Below are positions 1 to 5,230 of a stretch of 5,230 bases of DNA, one piece after another. Under the pieces are notes generated by a model, which was given only the letters and a program-made list of their open reading frames with translations, was not told where the DNA came from and ran no database searches. The stretch is from K189A clade bacterium (lineage in GTDB: Bacteria; Pseudomonadota; Gammaproteobacteria; Pseudomonadales; Azotimanducaceae). Within the stretch, counting starts at the first letter, position 1, and every line of letters begins with the position of its first letter. Position numbers and translations under genes: made by a program. The DNA is taken from the NCBI GenBank assembly GCA_007571095.1, contig RKSB01000033.1, positions 1 to 5,230 on the forward strand, read 5' to 3'.

Positions 1-1392
1 CTGTCCTCGAATAATCTGATGGCTTTCGTGACCCCTGCCGGTAATCAACACACAGTCACTCGCCGAAGCCATGTTGAGTGCCTTGAGCACCGCTTGTCGG
101 CGATCCGGTATGCGTATCACCGAAGCATCTGTGCACCCGGACTCAATGTCGTCCAGTATTGAGTTGGGGTCTTCGTCTCTGGGGTTGTCACTGGTTAATA
201 TCACCTGATCGCTGTTTTCGCAGGCAATTCGGCCCATCAGAGGACGCTTGCCGGCGTCTCGGTTGCCACCACAGCCAAAGACGCAGATCAGGCGACCCGA
301 AATGTGTTCGCGCAGGTTTTGCAGAGCCATTTCGAGGGCTTCAGGGTTGTGGGCATAGTCAACTACGATGATTCGGCCATTCTCCCGAAAAACCTGCATT
401 CGACCCGGCACCGGCGGCAAATCAGGTAGCACGCTGGCGATTTCGGACAGCGAATGACCCTCGATATAAGCCAAGCCGGCGGCGGCCAGAGTATTCATCA
501 GGTTGCCTCGACCCAGAAGCTTCAATTCCAGTTCGATCACCTCTTTGGAATCGGTCAGCGACACTCGAAAACCCGATGCAACAGGCCGAATGTTGGTCAG
601 GCGAATGTCGGCTGAATCCGCACAGCCGTAGTAAACAAAATCCAGCTCTTCGGCGGCCAGTTCGGCGGCTCTGGCATCGTCGCCGTTGACGAGTCTGTGC
701 GTGAGCCCGGGCCAGAAAAACAGCCGCCGTTTGGCCTGCCAGTAGCTCTCGATATTCGAGTGATAGTCCAAGTGGTCGCGACTCAAGCCCGTCAACACTG
801 CCCAGCAAAAAGGCACCGCCTCGACGCGCCTCTGATCGAGAGCATGAGAACTGACCTCGACAAAAACATGGCTGCACCCCAGTCCTTCCAGATGCTTCAG
901 GACGCGTTGCATCTCGATGGCATCGGGTGTAGTCAGGTCCAAAGGCTGCAAGTCCGGCAAGCGACCAAAGCCGAGGGTGCCACAGTAACCGGCCGAATGG
1001 CCCAGGCGGTCAAACAGGGCGGCGGCCAGATAGCTCGTGCCCGTTTTGCCATTGGTACCAGTGACAGCTGTTATTCTGGCGGCGCTTGCGGGGTGATCAA
1101 AAAATCTCGCCGCGACATCGCTTAACCGGCTTCTCAGATTGGGTACACAGGCACTTAAAAAATCTGGTCTGCGCTCGAAAACAGGCATTTCCCTGCCCTC
1201 GATCAAGGCCGCTGTGGCACCTGCAGCCTGCACCTCAACCAGATAGTCGGCACCCGAACCGGAACGACCCTGCAGGGCAAAAAACAAATCACCCGGATGA
1301 ACCTTTCTGCTGTCCAGACTCAAGCCATGAATCTCCAGATCCGGCGGCAGGGGAGTCTGCTCTTCCGACCAGATTTCACGTAGAAGTTTCAC
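1..1392 (-). CDS. murE: UDP-MurNAc-tripeptide synthetase MurE, meso-DAP type (3' end outside window)
   Basis: This is the cytoplasmic ATP-dependent ligase that adds meso-diaminopimelate to UDP-MurNAc-L-Ala-D-Glu in peptidoglycan precursor synthesis. The frame is open from the GTG at 1392 to the window edge (464 codons). By comparison with E. coli MurE only about 20-30 C-terminal residues are missing. Visible motifs are the Mur ligase P-loop TGTNGKT (residues 111-117), TTPD (154-157), EVSSHALDQ (179-187), LSRDHLDYH (203-211), the lysine expected to be carbamylated in YWQAK (K221), GRMQVF (330-335), VDYAHNPEAL (344-353), FGCGGNRD (372-379) and DNPR (402-405). DNPR is the signature of the meso-DAP enzymes rather than the lysine-adding ones. 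The usual GKGHE near the end reads GRGHE (452-456). The start is chosen because GTG overlaps the ftsI stop as GTGA and gives the normal family N-terminus. No good Shine-Dalgarno precedes it, so it probably depends on coupling to ftsI translation. Confidence 0.96.
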   Translation of the reverse strand, partial: MKLLREIWSEEQTPLPPDLEIHGLSLDSRKVHPGDLFFALQGRSGSGADYLVEVQAAGATAALIEGREMPVFERRPDFLSACVPNLRSRLSDVAARFFDHPASAARITAVTGTNGKTGTSYLAAALFDRLGHSAGYCGTLGFGRLPDLQPLDLTTPDAIEMQRVLKHLEGLGCSHVFVEVSSHALDQRRVEAVPFCWAVLTGLSRDHLDYHSNIESYWQAKRRLFFWPGLTHRLVNGDDARAAELAAEELDFVYYGCADSADIRLTNIRPVASGFRVSLTDSKEVIELELKLLGRGNLMNTLAAAGLAYIEGHSLSEIASVLPDLPPVPGRMQVFRENGRIIVVDYAHNPEALEMALQNLREHISGRLICVFGCGGNRDAGKRPLMGRIACENSDQVILTSDNPRDEDPNSILDDIESGCTDASVIRIPDRRQAVLKALNMASASDCVLITGRGHESHQIIRGQ

Positions 1393-3050
1393 AGGCTTCT
1401 GGCCTGATCGGGCGGTACATTTAACAACCGCAGTGCGTTGTGTGCGATGGCTGAAAACACTGGAGCGGCGACTTGGCCGCCGCTGACAACACTACCCTTG
1501 GGGTGGTGAATGACGACGACTCCCAGCAGCTTTGGTTTTGAGGCTGGCACAAAGCCGGCAAAAAGTGCCAGATGGCTACTGGTGTCGTAACCGGAGGTGG
1601 TCAGTTTGCGGACTGTCCCTGTCTTGCCGGCGATGCGATAAAGGGCGTTACGTGCTCTTGAGGCGGTGCCGCCATCCTCAACCACTTGCTCCAGAGCCGA
1701 AAGCACTTCTTCCGCTACCGGCTGGCTGATGACCGGGTATATCTGCCGTCTCGGGTGATCGTCCGGCTGTTTCAAAATACTGATTCGACCGGTGAAACCC
1801 TGGTTGACAAAAGTCAGATAGGCCTGAGCAAGCTGGATCGAAGTTACATTGATGCCGTAACCATAGGCCAGTGCCGCCTTGTCGAGTTCGCTCATGTAGG
1901 GTGGGTCCGGCAGGCGACCCACTACCTCTCCCGGCAATTCAATGCCGGTAGGCCGGCCAAGCCCGAAATGAGCCAGGCTGTTGAATACCATTTCGTCATC
2001 CAGATTCTGGACCAGTCGAGCAATGCCCACCTGAGACGACTTCACCAGCAGGGTCTTGAGATCAATGACACCGTAATCCAGCGGGTCGCTGATGATTTTG
2101 CTGGACAGACGAATAAAGCCCGGAGAAGTGTCGATCAACGAATCCATGCTGTAATCGGTGTTCTGCAGAGCCGCCGACACAACCAGCGGCTTGATCGTCG
2201 ATCCTGGCTCAAAAACATCGGTCAGAACCCGATTACGCATTCGGACAAAATTCATTGAGCTGGTCATATTGGGGTTATAGGAAGGCTGGTTAACCAAAGC
2301 CAGCACCTCTCCCGTAAAGGCATCCAGCAGAATGATTGAACCGGATGTCGCCGAATGTTCCTTGATCGCCTTCTGCAGCTCCCTGTAGGCGATGTATTGA
2401 ATCCTCAAATCCAGCGAAAGCGAGAGATCCTTGCCGTTTCGGCGGTCAGACAGATACTCAAGGTCGGCAACCGCAAGTCCTCGCCGGTCACGCAGGACTT
2501 TCTTGCGGCCATTCAAGCCTCGAAGCGAATCGTCAAAAGACAGTTCAACGCCTTCCTGACCAAAGCCATCGACATCTGTCAAACCGATCACGTGAGAGGT
2601 CACCTCACCTGCCGGGTAATAACGTCTGTACTCCATGCGGCTGTAGATGCCGTCCAGATTCAGTGCCTTGACTCTCTGCTCGATATCTGGAGTGATACGT
2701 CTTTTGAGGTAGACAAATTCGCGATCCGAATAACGTTCCAGATATGTACGCAGAGAATCGGAACTCATGCCCAACAGCAGTGCCAGCTGCCCAAATGAGG
2801 GCGATGTCGTATCGACCAGCCCCGGCTTGGCCCAAATCGAGGGAACCGGTGTGCTGACCGCCAGAACCTGCTGATGGCGGTCGAAGATAAACCCTCTGTG
2901 AGCCTCTATGGATCGAGTGCGGATAGCCAGCTGGTTGCCCTTCGTCTGCAGAAATTCGCGCTCAAACAACTGCAAATAGACCAGACGGCCACCGACGGCC
3001 AGAATACCGGTAAACAGGAAGAGACCAAGCAGAAGCAACCGAAACTTCAT
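1389..3050 (-). CDS. ftsI: Septal peptidoglycan transpeptidase PBP3 / FtsI
   Basis: This is a class B penicillin-binding protein, the D,D-transpeptidase that cross-links septal peptidoglycan in the FtsW-FtsQLB divisome. It has 553 residues, slightly shorter than the E. coli protein (588). Residues 1-4 are a short cytoplasmic tail and about 5-27 form the single membrane anchor. The non-catalytic pedestal starts with HRGFIFDR (51-58) and contains RRYYPAGEVTSHVIG (142-156). The transpeptidase domain has the catalytic STIK (S284, K287) and KTGT (476-479). The second motif, SSN in E. coli PBP3, reads SSQ here (338-340; codons TCG TCT CAG). The pedestal DRxG element also deviates (DRHQ). The ATG is preceded by GGAGG (3062-3058) with a 7-nt spacer and overlaps the ftsL stop as ATGA. 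The stop overlaps the murE GTG. Identity is clear from context and motifs, and no frameshift is seen. Confidence 0.98.
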   Translation of the reverse strand: MKFRLLLLGLFLFTGILAVGGRLVYLQLFEREFLQTKGNQLAIRTRSIEAHRGFIFDRHQQVLAVSTPVPSIWAKPGLVDTTSPSFGQLALLLGMSSDSLRTYLERYSDREFVYLKRRITPDIEQRVKALNLDGIYSRMEYRRYYPAGEVTSHVIGLTDVDGFGQEGVELSFDDSLRGLNGRKKVLRDRRGLAVADLEYLSDRRNGKDLSLSLDLRIQYIAYRELQKAIKEHSATSGSIILLDAFTGEVLALVNQPSYNPNMTSSMNFVRMRNRVLTDVFEPGSTIKPLVVSAALQNTDYSMDSLIDTSPGFIRLSSKIISDPLDYGVIDLKTLLVKSSQVGIARLVQNLDDEMVFNSLAHFGLGRPTGIELPGEVVGRLPDPPYMSELDKAALAYGYGINVTSIQLAQAYLTFVNQGFTGRISILKQPDDHPRRQIYPVISQPVAEEVLSALEQVVEDGGTASRARNALYRIAGKTGTVRKLTTSGYDTSSHLALFAGFVPASKPKLLGVVVIHHPKGSVVSGGQVAAPVFSAIAHNALRLLNVPPDQARSL

Positions 3051-3340
3051 TCCAGCACCTCCACCTGAGCGGCATTCGGGTTTTTCATGCCCAACTCCTC
3101 GGCGGCGATTGCCTCCAGACGATAGAAATTCAGCAGCACGCTGCGTTCAAGCAGCAGACGGCCATGCTGTTGCAACTGCCTGTTCTCCTCCTCATAGAGT
3201 TGGTTCAGTTCGACATAGCCGGTGCGCACAGCGTGCACATTGCTGATCACGGACAGGGCACTGAAAAACACCGACAGTGCCAGCGACAGGAGCAGAACGA
3301 AAGCAAGCAGCCGGCGAGGCGAGTACAGAAAAACGGGCAT
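3047..3340 (-). CDS. ftsL: Cell division protein FtsL
   Basis: This is a small bitopic divisome protein that pairs with FtsB and binds FtsQ, and the complex activates FtsWI. It has 97 residues. Residues 1-10 are a short cytoplasmic tail with RR at 9-10, about 11-32 form one hydrophobic membrane helix, and about 42-84 are a periplasmic heptad-like segment rich in L, E, Q and R, consistent with a coiled coil. The sequence itself is weakly conserved, as is normal for FtsL, so position (between rsmH and ftsI), size and topology carry the call. The ATG at 3340 is chosen over an in-frame ATG at 3385, which would run back into rsmH. The chosen one lies 1 nt after the rsmH stop and has GGAGAAGG (3357-3350) 9 nt upstream. 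Its TGA overlaps the ftsI ATG. Confidence 0.93.
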   Translation of the reverse strand: MPVFLYSPRRLLAFVLLLSLALSVFFSALSVISNVHAVRTGYVELNQLYEEENRQLQQHGRLLLERSVLLNFYRLEAIAAEELGMKNPNAAQVEVLE

Positions 3341-3341
3341 C

Positions 3342-4274
3342 TCAGGCCGCCTTCTCCAGAACTCGCAGAATCGCGCTACGTGCACGTCGGTTGCGAGCGA
3401 CCTCTCGGCGGTCGGGTTGAATTTTCGGGCCGAGTATGTGCCCCTCTCTGTAGTTGGCCAGTTCCTGCTCGTTGAGAGGAATGCTGCGAGGTAACTGTTG
3501 ACCGGCGGCGGCCGCTGAAAAGAAGTTTTTGACGATTCTGTCTTCCAGCGAATGAAAGCTGATTACCACCAGCCGACCGGAAGATGCCAGACTGGTCAGT
3601 GCTTCATCGAGACCCTGGCGCAGATGTTCAAGCTCGTCATTGGCCTTGATTCTCAGAGCCAGAAACACTCGCGTCGCCGGATGCTTGTTGCTCGAAGGAC
3701 GAGCAACCACCGAACTCACCAAATCGGCCAGTTGCAGGGTTGTAGTAATGGGTGTCTGACTGCGGCGAGCGACCAGAGCTCTGGCAATTCGGTGAGCGGC
3801 GGGTTCCTCGCCGTAAACTTTCAGCACTGTGGCGATTTCATCGACAGATGCTCGCGCCAGCCATTCTCGAATGCTGGTGCCCTCGTGTCTGTTCAGCCTC
3901 ATATCCAGAGGGCCGTCCCGCTGAAAACTGAAGCCCCTCTCTGCGTCCTCCAGCTGCCGGGAAGACACGCCAAGATCAAGCAGAACTGCATGAACGGAAG
4001 GCCAGTTCAGTTCCCTGATCACCGAGCCCAGATGAGCAAAGGAGGCATGTCTGACCACTACTCTCGAATCATCGGCAAAGGACTTGAGTGCCTGCCGGCA
4101 GGCTTCGGGATCCCGATCAAGTACCAGCAATCTGCCCTGACCACTCAGCAGCCTGAGAATGGCTCGGCTGTGGCCGCCGGCACCATAAGTGCCGTCGACC
4201 ACCCTGCTGTCCGGTTGAAGCTTCAGTGCCGAAACTGCCTCCTCAAGCAAAACTGTCTGATGACCAGTCTTCAT
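3342..4274 (-). CDS. rsmH: 16S rRNA m4C1402 methyltransferase RsmH (MraW)
   Basis: This S-adenosylmethionine-dependent enzyme N4-methylates C1402 in the 16S rRNA decoding centre. It has 310 residues, close to the E. coli protein. Visible motifs are TVLLEEAV (7-14), the SAM-binding DGTYGAGGHS (27-36), DRDP (53-56), LLDLGVSS (98-105), ERGFSF (112-117), DGPLDMR (120-126), YGEE (154-157), KHPATR (197-202) followed by ALRI and NDEL, and SFHSLEDR (239-246). The frame stays open upstream to 4556, inside mraZ, but the ATG at 4274 gives the standard N-terminus (MKTGHQTVLLEEAV, compare E. coli MMENYKHTTVLLDEAV). It has GGAG (4288-4285) 10 nt upstream. No ATG, GTG or TTG occurs in this frame in the 88-nt gap after mraZ. 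The C-terminal NPRARS found in many homologues reads NRRARS (295-300). Its stop is 1 nt from ftsL. Confidence 0.97.
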   Translation of the reverse strand: MKTGHQTVLLEEAVSALKLQPDSRVVDGTYGAGGHSRAILRLLSGQGRLLVLDRDPEACRQALKSFADDSRVVVRHASFAHLGSVIRELNWPSVHAVLLDLGVSSRQLEDAERGFSFQRDGPLDMRLNRHEGTSIREWLARASVDEIATVLKVYGEEPAAHRIARALVARRSQTPITTTLQLADLVSSVVARPSSNKHPATRVFLALRIKANDELEHLRQGLDEALTSLASSGRLVVISFHSLEDRIVKNFFSAAAAGQQLPRSIPLNEQELANYREGHILGPKIQPDRREVARNRRARSAILRVLEKAA

Positions 4275-4366
4275 GCCATGGTCGCTCCGGCTTTTGTTCT
4301 TAGGTGCCCTCTGGTCTGCAAGCCTTCGCCGAAGAGCCGCAACAACCCTTTCGGCCAGCCGCTCAC
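4271..4366 (-). CDS. Candidate 31-residue small ORF coupled between mraZ and rsmH
   Basis: I do not recognise this peptide. The frame starts GTG (4366-4364), overlapping the mraZ TGA as GTGA, and ends TGA (4273-4271), overlapping the rsmH ATG as ATGA. It thus fills the 88-nt gap between the two genes with 4-nt overlaps at both ends. A strong Shine-Dalgarno, GGGAGGA, lies 8 nt before the GTG. The peptide begins MSGWPKGLLRLFGEG and ends TKAGATMA. It is basic (K and R at seven-residue scale outnumber the single E) with one W, and shows no membrane helix or known motif. Its likely role, if translated, is to carry ribosomes from mraZ to rsmH. The alternative is that the SD is chance and the gap is an untranslated spacer. 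It may also be a remnant of an insertion. Confidence 0.5.
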   Translation of the reverse strand: MSGWPKGLLRLFGEGLQTRGHLRTKAGATMA

Positions 4367-4833
4367 AGCGACAATCCTCCCAGATCAAGCTGGTTGAATC
4401 GCTCTTCGGGAGACTGGTCCATCCATGTTCGGTGGTATTTTTTCCAGTAGCCTTCGGCCCAGATCTCGAGCTTGTCAGACATGCCGATGAGCTGGGTTCT
4501 GGACTCTCCGAGAATCTCTCTCTGCCGAGGCGACAGCAGCACTCGGCCACTGCCATCTATTTCAACCATTTTGGAGATGCTGAACAGCTCCCTCTGGAAA
4601 CGGCGAACCTGTTCGGCGCGTGCATGGCCGCCGGTATTGGGCATCTGGCGAACACTGGTCTCGACCTGCTGCCATTTGGTCAAGGTGTAAACCCGCAAAA
4701 CGGGTTCGTCGTCAGGCGTGTCCAGAACCGGTGCTATGACCACCGAATCGGTCAGACTTTTGCGGAAATAGCTGGGGATAGCGAGGCGACCCTTGCTATC
4801 AATACTGGCACTGTGTTCGCCTACAAGTGTCAT
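4363..4833 (-). CDS. mraZ: Transcriptional regulator MraZ
   Basis: This is the DNA-binding regulator of the dcw cluster. In E. coli it binds repeated TGGG-type boxes before its own gene and represses the operon. It has 156 residues, close to the E. coli protein (152). It contains two SpoVT/AbrB-like half-domains with the family DxKGR and DGxGR signatures at DSKGR (12-16) and DGSGR (93-97), followed by KLEIW (121-125), and it ends LGGLSL like many homologues. The N-terminus MTLVGEHSASIDSKGRL differs from the common MFRG of gammaproteobacteria but keeps the spacing to the first motif. An in-frame TAA lies upstream and no other start codon intervenes, so the ATG at 4833 stands. Its Shine-Dalgarno is weak (AAGA about 7 nt upstream). 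It is first in the operon, with matching boxes at 4894-4928. Confidence 0.97.
   Translation of the reverse strand: MTLVGEHSASIDSKGRLAIPSYFRKSLTDSVVIAPVLDTPDDEPVLRVYTLTKWQQVETSVRQMPNTGGHARAEQVRRFQRELFSISKMVEIDGSGRVLLSPRQREILGESRTQLIGMSDKLEIWAEGYWKKYHRTWMDQSPEERFNQLDLGGLSL
4375..4381 (-). promoter_or_regulatory. Shine-Dalgarno GGGAGGA inside the end of mraZ
   Basis: GGGAGGA (minus strand, 4381-4375) lies within the last codons of mraZ. It stands 8 nt before the GTG at 4366 of the small ORF. It is about 100 nt from the rsmH ATG, too far to serve that start directly. It is among the best ribosome-binding sites in the window and is the main support for the small ORF. The same bases encode GG in the conserved-looking LGGLSL tail of MraZ, so the match could be partly protein-driven. 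Confidence 0.6.
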
Positions 4834-4893
4834 GGGATGATCTTGTAAATAGTTGAATTAGAAATATTTCCTGGCAGATAGATAATTTTATTC

Positions 4894-4928
4894 ACCCACT
4901 TTTTTCCATTCTTTCCCACAATCTACCA
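4894..4928 (-). promoter_or_regulatory. MraZ-binding box array (four TGG boxes, 10-nt period)
   Basis: On the minus strand TGGTA (4928-4924), TGGGA (4918-4914), TGGAA (4908-4904) and TGGGT (4898-4894) follow one another at exactly 10-nt steps, three of the four preceded by G. A further degenerate unit, TGTAG, stands at 4938-4934. MraZ of E. coli is known to bind TGGGN repeats separated by about 5 nt, which is the same period. The array ends 60 nt before the mraZ ATG and overlaps or adjoins the promoter-like hexamers. This fits autorepression of the operon, though the function is inferred. Confidence 0.8.
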
Positions 4929-4949
4929 CTTATCTACACAAACAATCAA
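4920..4949 (-). promoter_or_regulatory. Candidate sigma-70 promoter for mraZ operon
   Basis: TTGATT (4949-4944) and TAGATT (4925-4920), 18 nt apart, resemble -35 and -10 elements. Each has 4 of 6 consensus bases. The match is modest. A better -10 hexamer, TAAAAT (4890-4885), lies just after the box array but has no recognisable -35 at 16-18 nt. TTTACA (4962-4957) is a good -35 without a matching -10. In either placement the TGG boxes would overlap or directly follow the polymerase site. The start site cannot be fixed from sequence. Confidence 0.4.
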
Positions 4950-5126
4950 CTTTTTTTGTAAAGTTTCATTCATCGGAATATCGGCCAAAATCCATGTCTT
5001 TTTTGAGTTGGCAACCCATGCCCCTGAGAAATCGCCCTGTTCTGCAGAGGAGACGAAAAGCCAATCGAAGCGGCGGGATTTTTTGCGGGCTGGCCGGTGG
5101 AGAAATGCACGAGAAGCAAACGACGA
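4950..5126. other. Non-coding spacer between rnpB and the mraZ promoter
   Basis: I see no gene here. Open frames on the minus strand that span this stretch start inside the RNase P RNA and have no recognisable protein features. The stretch is GC-rich near rnpB and becomes AT-rich towards the mraZ promoter, with runs of A or T at 4951-4957, 4999-5004 and 5079-5084. It contains a weak terminator-like hairpin and one copy of the GAGTTGGC word (5005-5012). Confidence 0.7.
5056..5084 (-). terminator. Weak candidate terminator of rnpB
   Basis: On the minus strand an A-tract (5084-5079) is followed by CCCGCC and GCTTCG, then by a short hairpin GCCG (5074-5071) / TGGC (5063-5060) with a 7-nt loop, and TTTT (5059-5056). 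The outer part of CCCGCC has no partner, so the stem is only 4 bp with one G-U pair. It looks like an eroded version of a CCCGCC-loop-GGCGGG terminator. It may act weakly or not at all. Confidence 0.3.
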
Positions 5127-5155
5127 GCCAACTCGGCGGGCGAGAAAGAGTTGGC
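5127..5155 (-). repeat. 8-bp inverted repeat at the 3' end of rnpB
   Basis: GCCAACTC (plus, 5127-5134) and GAGTTGGC (plus, 5148-5155) form a perfect 8-bp inverted repeat with a 13-nt loop. In the minus-strand RNA the first arm is the 3' strand of the RNase P P1 helix and the second arm lies in the trailer. The following RNA is only moderately U-rich, so this is not a classic intrinsic terminator. It could be a 3' processing or termination hairpin. Confidence 0.55.
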
Positions 5156-5230
5156 CTGTAAGCCGGCGGGTTCTGTGAGCAATAGCCTGGCAGCCATTCA
5201 TCCAGGGGCATGGTCACCGATGCCCTCAAG
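5140..5230 (-). ncRNA. rnpB: RNase P RNA (M1 RNA), 3' end; 5' part outside window
   Basis: This is the catalytic RNA of RNase P, which matures tRNA 5' ends. Reading the minus strand from the edge, CTTGAG is followed by a hairpin (GGCATCGGTGACCATGCC), then GATGAATG, ACAGAACCC and GGCTTA, and then GGCCAACTC. This is the same order as the E. coli 3' end (CUUGAG, hairpin, GAUGAAUG, ACAGAACCC, GGCUUA, GGUCAG). GGCCAACTC is the expected 3' strand of helix P1, which predicts a GAGUUGGCC-like 5' end beyond the window. Two or three extra bases sit between ACAGAACCC and GGCTTA. The mature 3' end is estimated at about 5140-5147 and is not exact. The gene lies upstream of mraZ on the same strand. Confidence 0.93.

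Noticed and set aside
422..877. 151-codon minus-strand frame inside murE
   Set aside because: It is out of frame with murE, whose motifs run continuously through this stretch. There is no sign of a frameshift.
3552..4397. 281-codon plus-strand open frame antisense to rsmH
   Set aside because: It mirrors rsmH, which has full family motifs, and its translation has no domain-like pattern. It is a by-product of the codon use of the real gene.
3342..4556. A 404-residue version of RsmH starting inside mraZ
   Set aside because: The added 94 residues are mraZ read in another frame. The ATG at 4274 gives the family N-terminus and length.
4861..4870. Palindrome GAAATATTTC in the mraZ leader as an operator
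   Set aside because: It is a 10-bp palindrome in AT-rich DNA with no known regulator match, and could easily be chance.
5005..5134. A 130-bp miniature transposable element flanked by GAGTTGGC/GCCAACTC
   Set aside because: There is no target-site duplication, the inverted repeats are only 8 bp, and the same word belongs to RNase P helix P1, which explains it better.
4923..5201. 92-codon minus-strand frame between rnpB and mraZ, plus two shorter overlapping frames ending at 4966 and 4970
   Set aside because: The frames start inside the RNase P RNA and run across its trailer or the promoter boxes. There is no convincing ribosome-binding site or protein feature.

Overview
The window is the start of a bacterial dcw (division and cell wall) cluster. 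Every gene lies on the minus strand, so transcription runs from high to low coordinates. The order is rnpB (RNase P RNA, 3' end only), mraZ, a candidate 31-codon ORF, rsmH (mraW), ftsL, ftsI (PBP3) and murE (cut by the left edge). The gene order, the short FtsL, the meso-diaminopimelate type MurE and the RNase P RNA 3' end next to mraZ suggest a Gram-negative gammaproteobacterium. The rnpB-mraZ neighbourhood resembles the one I recall from pseudomonads. I cannot name a genus from sequence alone.

Region by region. Positions 1-1392 hold 464 codons of murE, which starts with GTG inside the ftsI stop. Positions 1389-3050 hold ftsI and 3047-3340 hold ftsL (ATGA overlap with ftsI). Positions 3342-4274 hold rsmH, one base from ftsL. 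Positions 4271-4366 hold the small ORF, which fills the 88-nt mraZ-rsmH gap exactly, with GTGA and ATGA overlaps at its two ends. Positions 4363-4833 hold mraZ. Positions 4834 to about 5140 are non-coding: mraZ leader, an array of TGG(G/N) boxes with a 10-nt period that fits MraZ autoregulation, promoter-like hexamers, and the trailer of rnpB. Positions from about 5140 to 5230 are the 3' end of RNase P RNA.

Together the genes link transcriptional control of the cluster (MraZ), ribosome modification (RsmH, 16S rRNA m4C1402), divisome assembly (FtsL), septal peptidoglycan cross-linking (FtsI) and cytoplasmic peptide-stem synthesis (MurE). All the mRNA junctions are overlaps or a 1-nt gap, so the run looks like one tightly coupled operon.

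Most of the window is ordinary. The points worth a second look are the coupled small ORF between mraZ and rsmH, the change of the transpeptidase SxN motif to SSQ in FtsI, the regular box array before mraZ, and a word repeated three times (GAGTTGGC or its complement) that ties the RNase P RNA P1 strand to its own trailer. No mobile element, CRISPR array, tRNA or clearly new multi-gene system is visible.
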